Shown here one piece after another: positions 17,735 through 26,884 of a stretch of DNA of 64,000 nt. A model generated the notes under the pieces. It saw only the letters and a program-made list of their open reading frames with translations. It had not been told where the DNA came from and did not search any database. The stretch covers positions 124,001 to 188,000 of the forward strand of contig NZ_JAMHIW010000009.1 in the NCBI RefSeq assembly GCF_023896955.1. The letters are read 5' to 3'. Made by a program: the position numbers and the translations under genes. This stretch comes from Micromonospora sp. RHAY321 (GTDB taxonomy: Bacteria; Actinomycetota; Actinomycetes; Mycobacteriales; Micromonosporaceae). Position 1 is the first letter of the stretch. Each line of letters begins with the position of its first letter.

Positions 17735-18640
17735 TCACGCCGGGTCGGTAGCCGCGCCGGCATCCGAGGCGGAGCGGGCAGGCGCTGAGGTGCCGCCGTC
17801 CTGCTGCGTCGCCCAGAGCGCCAGCAGGCGCAGGTTGTCGTGCGAGGGGCTGCCGGGGGCGGTGGTGTAGACGAACAGCGTCTGGTCCTCGTCACCGGGC
17901 AGCGCCAACGCCTCGTACTGGATGGTGATCGGTCCCACCGAGGGGTGGACCATGTGCTTGGTGCCGTGCGTGCGCTCGTGCACCCGGTGCCCGTTCCACC
18001 ACGTACGGAATTCCCGGCTCTTGATCGTCAGCTCCCCGACGAGCTCGTTGAGCAGGCCATCGTCGGGATACCGCCCGGCGTAGAGGCGCAGCGTGCCGAC
18101 CACCTCGGCCGCCACGGTCGGCCAGTCGAGGAATGCCTCGCGGGCGGCCGGGTCGAGGAAGACCCACCGTGTGTAGTTCCGGTGCGGGGGCGGCAGGCGG
18201 GTCCAGTCGGTGAGCAGGGCACGCGCCAGCGTGTTCGACGCGAGGACGTCTGTGCGGCGGCCGACGATGAAGGCCGGCTGGTCGACCATCGAGGCGATCA
18301 TCTGGTGCACGGCCGGCCGTACCCGCTGGACCGGCGGCTGCTCGGAGCGGCGCCGGACCGGCCGGGCCAGGTCGGCGAGGTGGGCGCGGGCGGCGGCGTC
18401 GAGCCGGAAGACCCGCCCCAGAGCGTCGAGGACCGCTTCCGACGGGCTGGTGTGCCGGCCCTGCTCCAGCCGGGTGTAGTAATCGACGCTCACCCCGGCG
18501 AGCTGCGCCACCTCCTCCCGGCGCAGGCCGCGCACCCGCCGGCCAGCCTGACCGGTGTAGCCCGGAATGCCCGCGACCTCCGGGGGCATGCCCGCCCGGC
18601 ACCTCCTCAGGAAGTCACCCAGATCTGTGTGTCCTGCCAT
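17735..18640 (-). CDS. XRE-family regulator with MmyB-like ligand-binding domain
   Basis: A 301-residue regulator. The helix-turn-helix is LRREEVAQLAGVSVDYYTRLEQGRHTSPS (about residues 35-65). The remainder is an MLTR/MmyB ligand-binding domain with VLASNTLARALL, NYTRWVFLDPAAREAFLDW and RVHERTHGTKHMVHPSVGPI. In actinomycetes such regulators are commonly divergent from the oxidoreductase they control; here an SDR gene starts 178 bp away on the other strand, which fits. ATG 18640 (MAGHTDLGDFLRRCR) is the family start; a longer frame upstream is non-homologous. Confidence 0.92.
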   Translation of the reverse strand: MAGHTDLGDFLRRCRAGMPPEVAGIPGYTGQAGRRVRGLRREEVAQLAGVSVDYYTRLEQGRHTSPSEAVLDALGRVFRLDAAARAHLADLARPVRRRSEQPPVQRVRPAVHQMIASMVDQPAFIVGRRTDVLASNTLARALLTDWTRLPPPHRNYTRWVFLDPAAREAFLDWPTVAAEVVGTLRLYAGRYPDDGLLNELVGELTIKSREFRTWWNGHRVHERTHGTKHMVHPSVGPITIQYEALALPGDEDQTLFVYTTAPGSPSHDNLRLLALWATQQDGGTSAPARSASDAGAATDPA

Positions 18641-18817
18641 GCCGTCAATGATGGCCGCCCCGGTGGTGTGGTGCCCACGGTTGGGTGGGCATGCCGTTCC
18701 CAGGCAGGGCTGGGCTCGCCTGACGGTGTCCGGCCCGGGGTGCGCGGCCGCAGCATGGGATGGCGTTCCCGCTTCGGGACGCATCCACTGTCACGCCGTC
18801 AAGAAGAGGAATCTCCC

Positions 18818-19669
18818 ATGCCGTATCCCACCACCGGACCCGCCACCTGGTTCGTCACGGGCGCCTCCCGTGGCCTCGGTCTCGAGCTCGTCAGGCACCT
18901 GCTTGAGCGCGGCGACAACGTCACGGCGACCACCCGCTCGACCGAACGGCTCAGCGCGGCGCTGAGTCCCGTCGACACGTCACGGTTGCTGGCCCTGCCG
19001 GTGGACCTCGCCGACGAGAAGGCCGTCCGCACCGCCGTGGAGGCAGCCGGCGACCGCTTCGGAGCCGTCGACGTCGTGGTCAACAACGCCGGCTACGGCC
19101 TGCTCGCCGCCGTCGAGGAAGTGACCGACGCCGAGGCCCGGGAGCTGTTCGACGTGCAGCTCTTCGGCGCGTGGAACGTGCTGCGTGCCGTCCTGCCCGG
19201 CATGCGCGAGCGCCGCAGCGGCCACATCATCAACATCTCCTCCATCCTCGGGCTGACCGCCTTCCCGGGCTGGGGTGCGTACTGTGCCGCCAAGTACGCC
19301 CTGGAAGGCCTCACCGGATCTTTGGCCCGCGAGGTCGCCGACTTCGGTATCCGCGTCAACCTGGTCGAGCCCGGCTACCTGCGTACCGACTTCCTGCGCA
19401 CCCACAGTCTGCGGCTGCCAGCGCAGGCCACCGACGGCTACGACGCCATCCGCGAGATGACCGACAACCACCTGGCCATGCCCGGGACCCAGCTCGGCGA
19501 CCCCGCCAGAGCCGCCGCCGCGATCATCAGCATCGTCCGGAGCGGCACCGCACCCCTGCACCAGATCCTCGGCTCCGACTCCTACGCACTGGCCACCGCC
19601 CGCATCAACGATCTCACCGCCGATATCGAGGCCGGTCGACACCTCGCCACCACCACCGACATCACCTGA
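18818..19669 (+). CDS. Short-chain dehydrogenase/reductase
   Basis: A 283-residue classical SDR: TGASRGLG cofactor loop (about residues 14-21), NNAG (about 91), NISSILGL and YCAAK catalytic motif (Ser, Tyr, Lys all present). AAGAGGA precedes ATG 18818. The SDR is of the FabG-like/benzil reductase-like type common opposite MmyB-like regulators. It is probably NADP-dependent on a carbonyl substrate; the true substrate is unknown. Confidence 0.93.
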   Translation: MPYPTTGPATWFVTGASRGLGLELVRHLLERGDNVTATTRSTERLSAALSPVDTSRLLALPVDLADEKAVRTAVEAAGDRFGAVDVVVNNAGYGLLAAVEEVTDAEARELFDVQLFGAWNVLRAVLPGMRERRSGHIINISSILGLTAFPGWGAYCAAKYALEGLTGSLAREVADFGIRVNLVEPGYLRTDFLRTHSLRLPAQATDGYDAIREMTDNHLAMPGTQLGDPARAAAAIISIVRSGTAPLHQILGSDSYALATARINDLTADIEAGRHLATTTDIT

Positions 19670-19699
19670 GCCGACGTCCGTGTCCCAGGACCGAGCGCA

Positions 19700-19846
19700 G
19701 GCGGCCGCGTGGACGTCGGCATCGGCGTTGCACCTGAACGTGACGATGCCGTCGCGGCCGTCACCGTTGACGACACCGACCGGGGCCACCTCGGCGTTCG
19801 GCGCGAACCAGTCGTGCCATTTCGTGGCGCCGGCGAACGACGATCC
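19700..19846 (-). pseudogene. Remnant of an FG-GAP/VCBS-repeat protein
   Basis: The minus strand translates to about 50 residues that match the VCBS/FG-GAP repeat consensus: FAGATKWHDWFAPNAEVAPV followed by GVVNGDGRDGIVTFRCNADA. Intact proteins repeat this unit several times with DVNGDGRDDIVTF. Here a single, mutated repeat stands between the SDR stop and the DUF4185 gene with no signal peptide, no complete gene and no usable start. I read it as a decayed gene end. Confidence 0.5.
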
Positions 19847-19943
19847 GGTCTGAAGAATTCCATCACCGTGCTGTCTGATGCAGGCAGACATTGACATGCA
19901 TGATGGTCGCGGGTTTACTCGCCGCAGTCAGGAAGGGGGAGCC

Positions 19944-21071
19944 ATGGGCATCCGTCGTCGTTCGCTTCTCGGCCGTGCCGCCGCGATAGGTGCAGCCGGC
20001 GTGGTCGGTGTCGTCGGAGGTGGCCTGACCACGGCCGGTCCGGCCCAGGCGGCGGTCTGGAAGAAGCGGTTGACCGGCGCGGACCTCGACACCAACAGTC
20101 GGTGGCGGGTGGCCGGCACCGACCTGGGCATTCCCTACGTGCTGGAGAACGGATCGATCGGCTACCTCTTCGGTGACACCTTCAACACGCCGTGGCCGGA
20201 GGGCCCGCCCCTGCCCAACGACTGGCGGTCACCGGTCATGTTGCGCTCCGCCGTCCACCCGGGCGCGACGGGAGGCGTGGTCTTCGACAGCGCGGCGCGG
20301 GTCGCCGGCAACGGACGTGCGCCCGAACTGATGCACAACGGCCACCACGGCATCGGCATCGACGGGCTTCCTGAGGTGACCGTCATTCCCAACGACGGCA
20401 TCAGCTTCCCCGAGACCGGTCGGCAGCTCATCTCCTACATGAGCATCGAGAACTGGAACTCCGCCGGCCCGGCCGGGCCGCAGTGGAAGTCCCGCTACGC
20501 CGGCCTGGCCTACTCCGACAACGGCAACGACTTCGTCCGTACGCCGCTGAAGTGGTGGAACAGCCCGGACAACAGGGACCCGTTCCAGATGTGGACCATG
20601 CAGCGCGACGGCGACCACGTCTACGTCTTCTCGGTCCGCTCGGGACGCCAGGACGGTCCGATGATGCTGCGTCGCGTCCGGTGGGACCGGCTGTTCTACC
20701 CCGAGTCGTACGAGGGGTGGGGCTGGAACGGCGCGAACTGGGGCTGGGGGAGGCCCTGCACGCCCATCCTCACCGGTCGTTTCGGTGAGCCGTCGGTACG
20801 TCGCCTGAGCGACGGCACCTGGGTGATGTCGTACCTGAACTGTCAGAACGGGTGCGTGGTCACCCGGACCGCCTCCGGGCCGGACCGGGCGTGGACGGCG
20901 GAGAAGATTCAGGTCACGAGCTGGCAGGAGCCGGCTCTCTACGGCGGGTTCATCCATCCCTGGTCGAGCCGGGACGCCAACGATCTGCACCTGATGGTGT
21001 CGAAGTGGACCCGTACGCCGGACGGCCGCAGCACCGCCTACCACGTCAGCCAGTTCGTCGGCTCGGTGTGA
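19944..21071 (+). CDS. Tat-exported DUF4185-domain protein
   Basis: A 375-residue protein. ATG 19944 follows GGAAGGGGGAG and begins a twin-arginine signal (GIRRRSLLGRAAAIGAAGVV, cleavage near GPAQAA). The mature part is DUF4185: GYLFGDTFNTPWPEGP, NPDN-like NSPDNRDPFQMW, LSDGTWVMSYLNCQNGCVV. The fold is a five-bladed beta-propeller related to glycoside hydrolases and sialidases, commonly secreted by actinomycetes. A specific substrate is not known. Several Trp-rich segments (GWGWNGANWGWG) suggest carbohydrate contacts, which is inference. Confidence 0.9.
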   Translation: MGIRRRSLLGRAAAIGAAGVVGVVGGGLTTAGPAQAAVWKKRLTGADLDTNSRWRVAGTDLGIPYVLENGSIGYLFGDTFNTPWPEGPPLPNDWRSPVMLRSAVHPGATGGVVFDSAARVAGNGRAPELMHNGHHGIGIDGLPEVTVIPNDGISFPETGRQLISYMSIENWNSAGPAGPQWKSRYAGLAYSDNGNDFVRTPLKWWNSPDNRDPFQMWTMQRDGDHVYVFSVRSGRQDGPMMLRRVRWDRLFYPESYEGWGWNGANWGWGRPCTPILTGRFGEPSVRRLSDGTWVMSYLNCQNGCVVTRTASGPDRAWTAEKIQVTSWQEPALYGGFIHPWSSRDANDLHLMVSKWTRTPDGRSTAYHVSQFVGSV

Positions 21072-21088
21072 CAGGAGTGCGCCCGGAC

Positions 21089-21130
21089 GGTTGAGCCGGC
21101 CCGCCGCGACGCGACGGGACCGGCCCAACC
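21089..21130. terminator. Candidate bidirectional terminator
   Basis: An imperfect inverted repeat, GGTTGAGCCGGCCCG opposite CGGGACCGGCCCAACC, lies between the convergent DUF4185 and SGNH lipase genes, starting 18 bp from one stop and ending 8 bp before the other. Confidence 0.5.
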
Positions 21131-21138
21131 GGTGGTGG

Positions 21139-22032
21139 TCAGCTGTTCAGAGTAGCCAGCAGGGCGGTGGCCATGCCCTGCTCGCCCCGTGCGTTCGGAT
21201 GGAACGGGGCAGCCGAGTTCTGTGGCACCAGCCCCTCGACCCACCGGGTGCCGCTGCTCTTGCACGCGTCGCGGCCGATCGACGGGGTGTAGACGTCGGC
21301 GTACGTGGCGCCGTTCGCGGCGGCGACGCGGGCCAGCGTGGAGTTGAGCGACTTCTCGATGCCGCGCAGGTACGGCACGTCCTGGTAGGCGATCGGGACC
21401 ACCGGCCAGCAGCCGTACCCGGTGTCCGGCAGGATCGCCGGATACCCGAGCACCGCGACCCGCGCGCCCGGCGCGGCTCGGCGGACCGCCTGGAGCACGG
21501 CGGTCACCTTCGGCGCGGCGGCGGCGATCCTGGCCTGCAACTGGTCGGTGCCTCCGGCGGTGTACCGGTCCTTGCACGGTGATCCCAGCGGGCTGCTCAG
21601 ACTCGCCTCCGCGCAGTCGCCGATGATGCCGGAGAAGCCGATGTCGTTGCCGCCGATCTGCACCGTCACCAGCGCCGTGTCCGGCGTGACGGCGTTGAGC
21701 TGCGGTGGCACCTCGATACCCAACTGGCCGCTACCGCCGTAGAGGATGTCGTCGGTGGTGGCCCCTGAGCAGCTCACGTCGACGAGCGGCGACGAGCCGG
21801 CGGACGCGGCGACCAGGGACGGGTAGTTGCGGTTGGAGCGAAGGCAGTTGAGGTCGACCTGGGTGGGGATCAGCGGACCGGCCGCGTACGAGTCGCCCAG
21901 TGCGACGTAGCGTCCGGCCGGCACGGCGGCGTTCGCGGGTGTGGTGAGGGCGAGCAGCACGCCGGCGGTGGCCGCGGCGAGTGCCGCCAACCGGGTGGCT
22001 GCGCGCAGGATCGGCAGGCGGGGACGGGTCAT
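21139..22032 (-). CDS. Secreted SGNH/GDSL-family lipase or esterase
   Basis: A 297-residue exported enzyme. The start at ATG 22032 has GGGAGG 5 bases away, followed by a signal peptide ending near TPANAAV. All SGNH blocks are visible: YVALGDSYAAG (block I Ser), block II Gly in SCSGATTDD, QIGGNDIGF (block III Asn) and APFHPNARG (block V His). Five Cys residues in the mature chain allow two or three disulfides as in Streptomyces SGNH phospholipases and lipases. The likely role is extracellular ester hydrolysis. An AT-rich promoter-like region lies upstream. Confidence 0.92.
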   Translation of the reverse strand: MTRPRLPILRAATRLAALAAATAGVLLALTTPANAAVPAGRYVALGDSYAAGPLIPTQVDLNCLRSNRNYPSLVAASAGSSPLVDVSCSGATTDDILYGGSGQLGIEVPPQLNAVTPDTALVTVQIGGNDIGFSGIIGDCAEASLSSPLGSPCKDRYTAGGTDQLQARIAAAAPKVTAVLQAVRRAAPGARVAVLGYPAILPDTGYGCWPVVPIAYQDVPYLRGIEKSLNSTLARVAAANGATYADVYTPSIGRDACKSSGTRWVEGLVPQNSAAPFHPNARGEQGMATALLATLNS

Positions 22033-22086
22033 GGCGCCTCCCAGTGGGGATCAGGGTGGTGCCGAGATTCTGTCGACAGCGACGGC

Positions 22087-22109
22087 GAGGGTCAATATAG
22101 ATAGACCTC
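22087..22109 (-). promoter_or_regulatory. AT-rich dyad in the lipase gene promoter
   Basis: GGTC and GACC (22090-22093, 22104-22107) flank a 10-bp AT-rich core that on the minus strand includes TATATT, a likely -10. It lies 55-77 bp upstream of the lipase start in otherwise GC-rich DNA. It is a possible repressor operator. Confidence 0.3.
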
Positions 22110-22258
22110 ACTATTTGCTGGTCCAGGGTGTGGGGTGGGCTGATCTTGGCTGATCCGGCATTGCCTGAAACAGACTCGCGTCATGAAACCGGACACCGCC
22201 GCGGGTGGAGGCTGACCAAAACTAGATTCATTCCAGAAGAGTGGACTATGGTCATCAC

Positions 22259-22687
22259 GTGACATCCGACTTCGAGGCTCAGCTGCGGTCGGTCTCGTTG
22301 CGCGTGACCAAGCCCCGGTTGGCCGTGCTCGCGGCACTGCACGACCACCCGCACGTCGACACCGACAGGGTGATCGCCCTGGTGCGGGCGGACCAGCCCA
22401 CGGTCTCCCACCAGGCGGTGTACGACGTGCTGCGCGCGCTCACCGACGCCGGTCTGGTGCGACGCATCCAGCCTGCCGGCGCGACCGCCCGCTACGAGTC
22501 GCGGGTGGGGGACAACCACCACCATGTCGTGTGCCGCTCCTGCGGCGCGATCGCCGATGTCGAGTGCGCTGTCGGCCACGCTCCCTGTCTCACCGCCTCC
22601 GACGACCGCGGCTTCGTGGTCGACGAGGCGGAGGTCGTCTACTGGGGCACCTGCCCCGACTGTGCGACCGAACGCACCTCCCAGTGA
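22259..22687 (+). CDS. furA: Fur-family peroxide/metal-responsive regulator of katG
   Basis: A 142-residue Fur protein. The winged helix spans about residues 10-80 (RVTKPRLAVLAALHDHPHVDTD, TVSHQAVYDVLRALTDAGLV). The metal-binding part has DNHHHVVCRSCGAI and C-terminal CPDC, giving two CxxC pairs for structural zinc plus His ligands. The katG gene starts 28 bp downstream, the classic furA-katG arrangement in which FurA represses both genes and is inactivated by peroxide. GTG 22259 (VTSDFEAQLRSVSLRVTKP) matches the family start; GTG 22241 is an in-frame alternative. The upstream stretch 22211-22258 is unusually AT-rich and likely contains promoter and operator. Confidence 0.93.
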   Translation: MTSDFEAQLRSVSLRVTKPRLAVLAALHDHPHVDTDRVIALVRADQPTVSHQAVYDVLRALTDAGLVRRIQPAGATARYESRVGDNHHHVVCRSCGAIADVECAVGHAPCLTASDDRGFVVDEAEVVYWGTCPDCATERTSQ

Positions 22688-22715
22688 TCCAGCAGCACCA
22701 GTTCGGAAGGAAAAC

Positions 22716-24992
22716 ATGAGCGACACCCAGGACAACGGCCCCTCCAGCGCGCAGGGCGTGGACAAGAAGGAGGCAGCGGGCTGCCCGGTCGCGCACGACT
22801 CCGTGACCGCGCAGGGCAGCGAGAGCGAGAATCCGGGCATTCCCTCGCCGACCCCGAAGACCGGTGGGCGTCCGCGTACCAACCGGGACTGGTGGCCCAA
22901 CCAGATCGACCTGTCGGTGCTGCACGCCCACTCCTCCAAGAGCAACCCGTTGGGCGAGGACTTCAGCTACGCCAGGGAGTTCGCCAAGCTCGACGTCGAG
23001 GCGCTCAAGCAGGACATCGTGCAGGTCCTCACCACCTCGCAGGACTGGTGGCCGGCCGACTTCGGCCACTACGGCGGCCTGATGATCCGGATGAGCTGGC
23101 ACTCGGCCGGCACCTACCGCATCCACGACGGTCGCGGCGGAGCCGGTGACGGCGGGCAGCGTTTCGCTCCGCTCAACAGCTGGCCCGACAACGCCAACCT
23201 CGACAAGGCGCGCCGCCTGCTGTGGCCGGTGAAGCAGAAGTACGGCCAGAAGATCTCGTGGGCCGACCTGCTCGTGCTCGCCGGCAACGTGGCCCTGGAG
23301 TCGATGGGCTTCAAGACGTTCGGCTTCGGCTTCGGCCGGGAGGACGTCTGGGAGCCCGAGGAGATCTTCTGGGGTCCCGAGGACACCTGGCTGGGTGACG
23401 AGCGCTACGTCGGCGAGGCCGAGATGGCGCCCGAGGTCGGCGCGACCGAGATGGGCCTCATCTACGTCAACCCGGAGGGCCCGAACGGCAACCCGGACCC
23501 GCGGGCGGCGGCGTACTTCATCCGGGAGACCTTCGGCCGGATGGCGATGAACGACGAGGAGACCGTCGCGCTGATCGCCGGTGGCCACACCTTCGGCAAG
23601 ACCCACGGCGCGGCCCCCGCCGAGAACAACGTGGGCCCGGAGCCCGAGGGTGCCCCGCTGGAGGCGCAGGGCCTGGGCTGGCTGAGCAGCCACGGCAGCG
23701 GCAAGGGCCGGGACACGATCACCAGTGGCCTCGAGGTGACGTGGACCGACGTGCCGACGCAGTGGAGCAACCGCTTCTTCGAGATCCTCTTCGGCTTCGA
23801 GTGGGAGCTCACCACGAGCCCCGCCGGCGCGAAGCAGTGGGTCGCCAAGGACGCCCCGGAGATCATCCCGGACCCGTTCGACCCGTCGAAGAAGCACAAG
23901 CCGACGATGCTCACGACCGACCTGGCGCTGCGTTTCGACCCGGCGTACGAGAAGGTCTCCCGCCGCTTCCTGGAGAACCCGGACGAGTTCGCGCTGGCCT
24001 TCGCCAAGGCCTGGTACAAGCTGCTGCACCGCGACATGGGTCCGGTCAGCCGCTTCCTCGGGCCGTGGGTCGCCGAGCCCCAGCTGTGGCAGGACCCGGT
24101 GCCGGCCGTCGACCACGAGCTCGTGGGTGACGCCGACATCGCCGCCCTCAAGGCGAAGGTCCTGGACTCCGGCCTCACGACCGCCCAGCTGGTCTCCACC
24201 GCCTGGGCGTCCGCGGCGAGCTTCCGGTCCACCGACAAGCGCGGTGGTGCCAACGGCGCCCGGATCCGCCTGGAGCCGCAGCGCAACTGGGAGGTCAACC
24301 AGCCCGAGCAGCTCGCGTCGGTCCTGAGCACGCTCGAGGGCATCCAGCGGGAGTTCAACGAGGCCGGCGGCGCGAAGATCTCGCTCGCCGACCTGATCGT
24401 GCTGGCCGGCTCGGCCGCCGTGGAGAAGGCGGCGCGCGACGCCGGCGTCGAGGTGACCGTGCCGTTCCGCCCGGGCCGCACCGACGCCAGCCAGGAGCAG
24501 ACCGACGTCGAGTCGTTCCGGGTCCTCGAGCCGCGCGCCGACGGTTTCCGCAACTACCTGCGGGCCGGCGAGAAGACCCAGCCGGAGGTGTTGCTCCTCG
24601 ACCGCGCGTACATGCTCAGCCTGAGCGCGCCCGAGATGACCGTCCTCATCGGCGGCCTGCGTGCCCTCGGGAACAACGTGGGTGGCTCGCGGCACGGCGT
24701 CCTCACCGACCGGCCCGGCGTGCTCACCAACGACTTCTTCGCCAACCTGCTCTCCCCGGGCACCCGGTGGAAGGCGTCGGAGTCCGACGAGCACGTGTAC
24801 GAGATCCGGGACCTGGCCACCGATGAGGTGAAGTGGACCGCCACCGCGGTCGACCTCATCTTCGGCTCCAACTCGCAGCTGCGGGCTCTCTCGGAGGTCT
24901 ACGCCAGCGACGACGCGCGCGACAAGTTCGTGGCCGACTTCGTCGCGGCCTGGACGAAGGTCATGGAACTCGACCGGTACGACGTCGCCTGA
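22716..24992 (+). CDS. katG: Catalase-peroxidase KatG
   Basis: A 758-residue bifunctional haem catalase-peroxidase, full length for the family with both peroxidase-like halves. The distal site is RMSWHSAGTYR (about residues 124-134) with catalytic Arg and His and the adduct Trp. LIYVNPEGPNG (about 248) holds the adduct Tyr, and GGHTFGKTHG (about 289) holds the proximal haem His. The second, haem-free half includes NNVGGSRHGVLTDRPGVLTNDFF. GGAAGG precedes ATG 22716. It destroys H2O2 and organic peroxides in the cytoplasm and is presumably derepressed with furA on peroxide stress. Confidence 0.97.
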   Translation: MSDTQDNGPSSAQGVDKKEAAGCPVAHDSVTAQGSESENPGIPSPTPKTGGRPRTNRDWWPNQIDLSVLHAHSSKSNPLGEDFSYAREFAKLDVEALKQDIVQVLTTSQDWWPADFGHYGGLMIRMSWHSAGTYRIHDGRGGAGDGGQRFAPLNSWPDNANLDKARRLLWPVKQKYGQKISWADLLVLAGNVALESMGFKTFGFGFGREDVWEPEEIFWGPEDTWLGDERYVGEAEMAPEVGATEMGLIYVNPEGPNGNPDPRAAAYFIRETFGRMAMNDEETVALIAGGHTFGKTHGAAPAENNVGPEPEGAPLEAQGLGWLSSHGSGKGRDTITSGLEVTWTDVPTQWSNRFFEILFGFEWELTTSPAGAKQWVAKDAPEIIPDPFDPSKKHKPTMLTTDLALRFDPAYEKVSRRFLENPDEFALAFAKAWYKLLHRDMGPVSRFLGPWVAEPQLWQDPVPAVDHELVGDADIAALKAKVLDSGLTTAQLVSTAWASAASFRSTDKRGGANGARIRLEPQRNWEVNQPEQLASVLSTLEGIQREFNEAGGAKISLADLIVLAGSAAVEKAARDAGVEVTVPFRPGRTDASQEQTDVESFRVLEPRADGFRNYLRAGEKTQPEVLLLDRAYMLSLSAPEMTVLIGGLRALGNNVGGSRHGVLTDRPGVLTNDFFANLLSPGTRWKASESDEHVYEIRDLATDEVKWTATAVDLIFGSNSQLRALSEVYASDDARDKFVADFVAAWTKVMELDRYDVA

Positions 24993-25003
24993 CCCTGCTC
25001 CAA

Positions 25004-25039
25004 CCGACGAGCCCCGGTCGATCGACCGGGGCTCGTCGG
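25004..25039. terminator. Intrinsic terminator of katG
   Basis: A perfect 36-bp palindrome with 18-bp arms (CCGACGAGCCCCGGTCGA and its complement) starts 12 bp after the katG stop. The next gene converges, 40 bp away, so it can serve both strands. Confidence 0.85.
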
Positions 25040-25078
25040 CGACGGGAACCGACCCTCGGGGCCGGGGTCACCCACGCG

Positions 25079-25810
25079 TCAACGCCGCGCCGCGGCGGGT
25101 GGATCGTCGGTCGAGAGGGCCCGCGCGGACGCGATGACCCTCCCACGTTCCGACTGGGGAAAGCGGTCGAGCATGGCGCGCACCTCCTCAGCGCTCACGT
25201 TGGCACCGAACAGCTCGCTGCCCGGTTCGAGCCGTACGCCCTCGGCGAGGGGGCCGGCGACGACCGGATCGAAGCCGAGGGCGTCCACAAGAGACGCCAC
25301 TGCGGCGAGGTCGGCGGCGTCGTCGCCAGCGATCGCGATGGCCTTGCGGCCGGGTGTCCCCGCCGGCCGTGCCTCGTCCTCAAGGTCGTGGTAACCCATG
25401 TGGTTGAACGCCTTGACGACCCGGGATCCGGCCAGGAACGCCTGCACGACCTCACTCGACGACGTGCGCGGATCGGTGAGGTCCGCACGGATGCCGTCGA
25501 CCTCCCACCAGTAGTTCATCGCGTCGACGACGAGCTTTCCGCGCAGCGCCTCGGCGGGGACGCTGCGGTACTTGCCGAGCGGGAGGGCGAGGATGACGAC
25601 GTCGGCGTCGGCCACCGCGTCGACCGCGGTGGTGGCGACCGCCCCGGGCGTGAGCACCTCGACGGTCAGCGCGATCTTCGCCGGGTCGCCGGAGCCGGCG
25701 ACGAGCACCCGACAGCCGGCGGCGACGGCGAGTCGAGCCAGCACGGTGCCCACCTTGCCGGCGCCGAGGACGGCGAGGGTCTGTGGCCTGTTCCGGCCGT
25801 TGCCGTTCAT
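25079..25810 (-). CDS. NADPH-dependent F420 reductase-like protein
   Basis: A 243-residue Rossmann protein of the F420_oxidored family: LAVLGAGKVGTVLARLAVAAG (dinucleotide-binding loop), GSGDPAKIAL after strand two, VVILALPLGKY and VVKAFNHMGYHDLEDEARP. F420:NADPH oxidoreductases move hydride between NADPH and cofactor F420, though many actinobacterial paralogues are only called NADPH-binding. GGAAGGA lies 4 bases before ATG 25810. Two luciferase-like oxidoreductase genes lie directly upstream on the same strand (42 bp gap), making an F420-linked redox operon plausible. Confidence 0.85.
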   Translation of the reverse strand: MNGNGRNRPQTLAVLGAGKVGTVLARLAVAAGCRVLVAGSGDPAKIALTVEVLTPGAVATTAVDAVADADVVILALPLGKYRSVPAEALRGKLVVDAMNYWWEVDGIRADLTDPRTSSSEVVQAFLAGSRVVKAFNHMGYHDLEDEARPAGTPGRKAIAIAGDDAADLAAVASLVDALGFDPVVAGPLAEGVRLEPGSELFGANVSAEEVRAMLDRFPQSERGRVIASARALSTDDPPAAARR

Positions 25811-25852
25811 GTCTTCCTTCCGGGTTGCCGATGCGGCGGTGGTGGGAACGGG

Positions 25853-26884
25853 TCAGCTGGCGAGGATGTCACGGACCATGGGGATCACCTTGGTGCCGTA
25901 CAGCTCCACCGCGCGCATCCGGGCACTGACCGGCTGCGCTCCCGCTGTGTAGATGAGGTCGAACCGGCCGACGCCGACGCTGCGAACGGCCCGGGCGATA
26001 CGCCGGGCCACGGTCTCCGGAGAGCCGATGTAAAGGGAACCGTGCTCCACCTCGGCGTCGAACTCCGGGCGACGGATCGGCGGCCAGCCCCGCAGCCCAC
26101 CGATCCGGTCCCGCATGACCCGGTAGTACGGCCAGTACACCTCCTTCGCCTCCTCGTCGGTGTCGGCGACGAAGCCGGGGGAGTGCATCCCGACCGGGTG
26201 CGCGGTCGTGCCGAGCTGTTCGGCCGCCCGCCGGTAGAGGTCGATGTAGGGCGCGAAGCGCTCGGGAGCCCCGCCGATGATGGCGAGCATGAGCGGGAGG
26301 CCGTACCGGGCGGTACGCACGACCGACTGCGGCGAGCCGCCGACGCCCACCCAGGTGGTGAGGCGACCCGACTCCGTCTTCGGGAAGACGTCCGCGTTCT
26401 CCAGGGGCGGTCGCTTGGTGCCACTCCAGGTGACCGGCTGCTCGTCCAGCAGCTTGACGAACAGTTCGATCTTCTCCTCGAACAGCACGTCGTAGTCGCG
26501 CAGGTCGTAGCCGAACAGCGGGAAGGACTCGGTGAACGAGCCACGACCGAGGATGACCTCGGCCCGGCCGTTCGACAGCGCGTCGACCGTCGCGAAGCGC
26601 TGGAACACCCGGACCGGGTCGTCCGAGCTCAGCACGGTCACCCCGGAGGCGAGCCGGATCCGCGACGTGCGGGTGGCGATACCCGCCAGCACGGTCTCCG
26701 GCGTCGATACCGAATATTCGGGCCGGTGGTGCTCGCCGAGGGCGATGACGTCGACGCCGAGCTGGTCGGCCAGCACCGCCTCGTCGACGACCTGCCGGAT
26801 GGCCGCCGCGTAGGAGATGGGCTTACCGGAGTCGTCCTCCGGTACGTCGCCGAAGGTGTCGAGGCCGAACTCGAGGTCAGACAT
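25853..26884 (-). CDS. Luciferase-like (LLM) flavin/F420-dependent oxidoreductase
   Basis: A 343-residue TIM-barrel protein of the LLM class. Diagnostic segments are VDVIALGEHHRPEYSVSTP, IRLASGVTVLSSDDPVRVFQ, NGRAEVILGRGSFTESFPLF and TWVGVGGSPQSVVRTARYG. The start at ATG 26884 overlaps the end of the upstream paralogue by 8 bp, so translation is coupled. Members use FMNH2 or F420H2; the adjacent F420 reductase-like gene favours a coupled deazaflavin or flavin cycle. The substrate is unknown. Confidence 0.9.
   Translation of the reverse strand: MSDLEFGLDTFGDVPEDDSGKPISYAAAIRQVVDEAVLADQLGVDVIALGEHHRPEYSVSTPETVLAGIATRTSRIRLASGVTVLSSDDPVRVFQRFATVDALSNGRAEVILGRGSFTESFPLFGYDLRDYDVLFEEKIELFVKLLDEQPVTWSGTKRPPLENADVFPKTESGRLTTWVGVGGSPQSVVRTARYGLPLMLAIIGGAPERFAPYIDLYRRAAEQLGTTAHPVGMHSPGFVADTDEEAKEVYWPYYRVMRDRIGGLRGWPPIRRPEFDAEVEHGSLYIGSPETVARRIARAVRSVGVGRFDLIYTAGAQPVSARMRAVELYGTKVIPMVRDILAS

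Noticed and set aside
22255..22262. TCACGTGA palindrome at the furA start codon as an operator
   Set aside because: Eight bases at a start codon in high-GC DNA are expected by chance, and Fur-family sites in this context are longer and AT-rich.
22590..24794. A 734-codon open frame opposite katG
   Set aside because: The katG strand encodes every active-site residue; the opposite frame is compositional noise.
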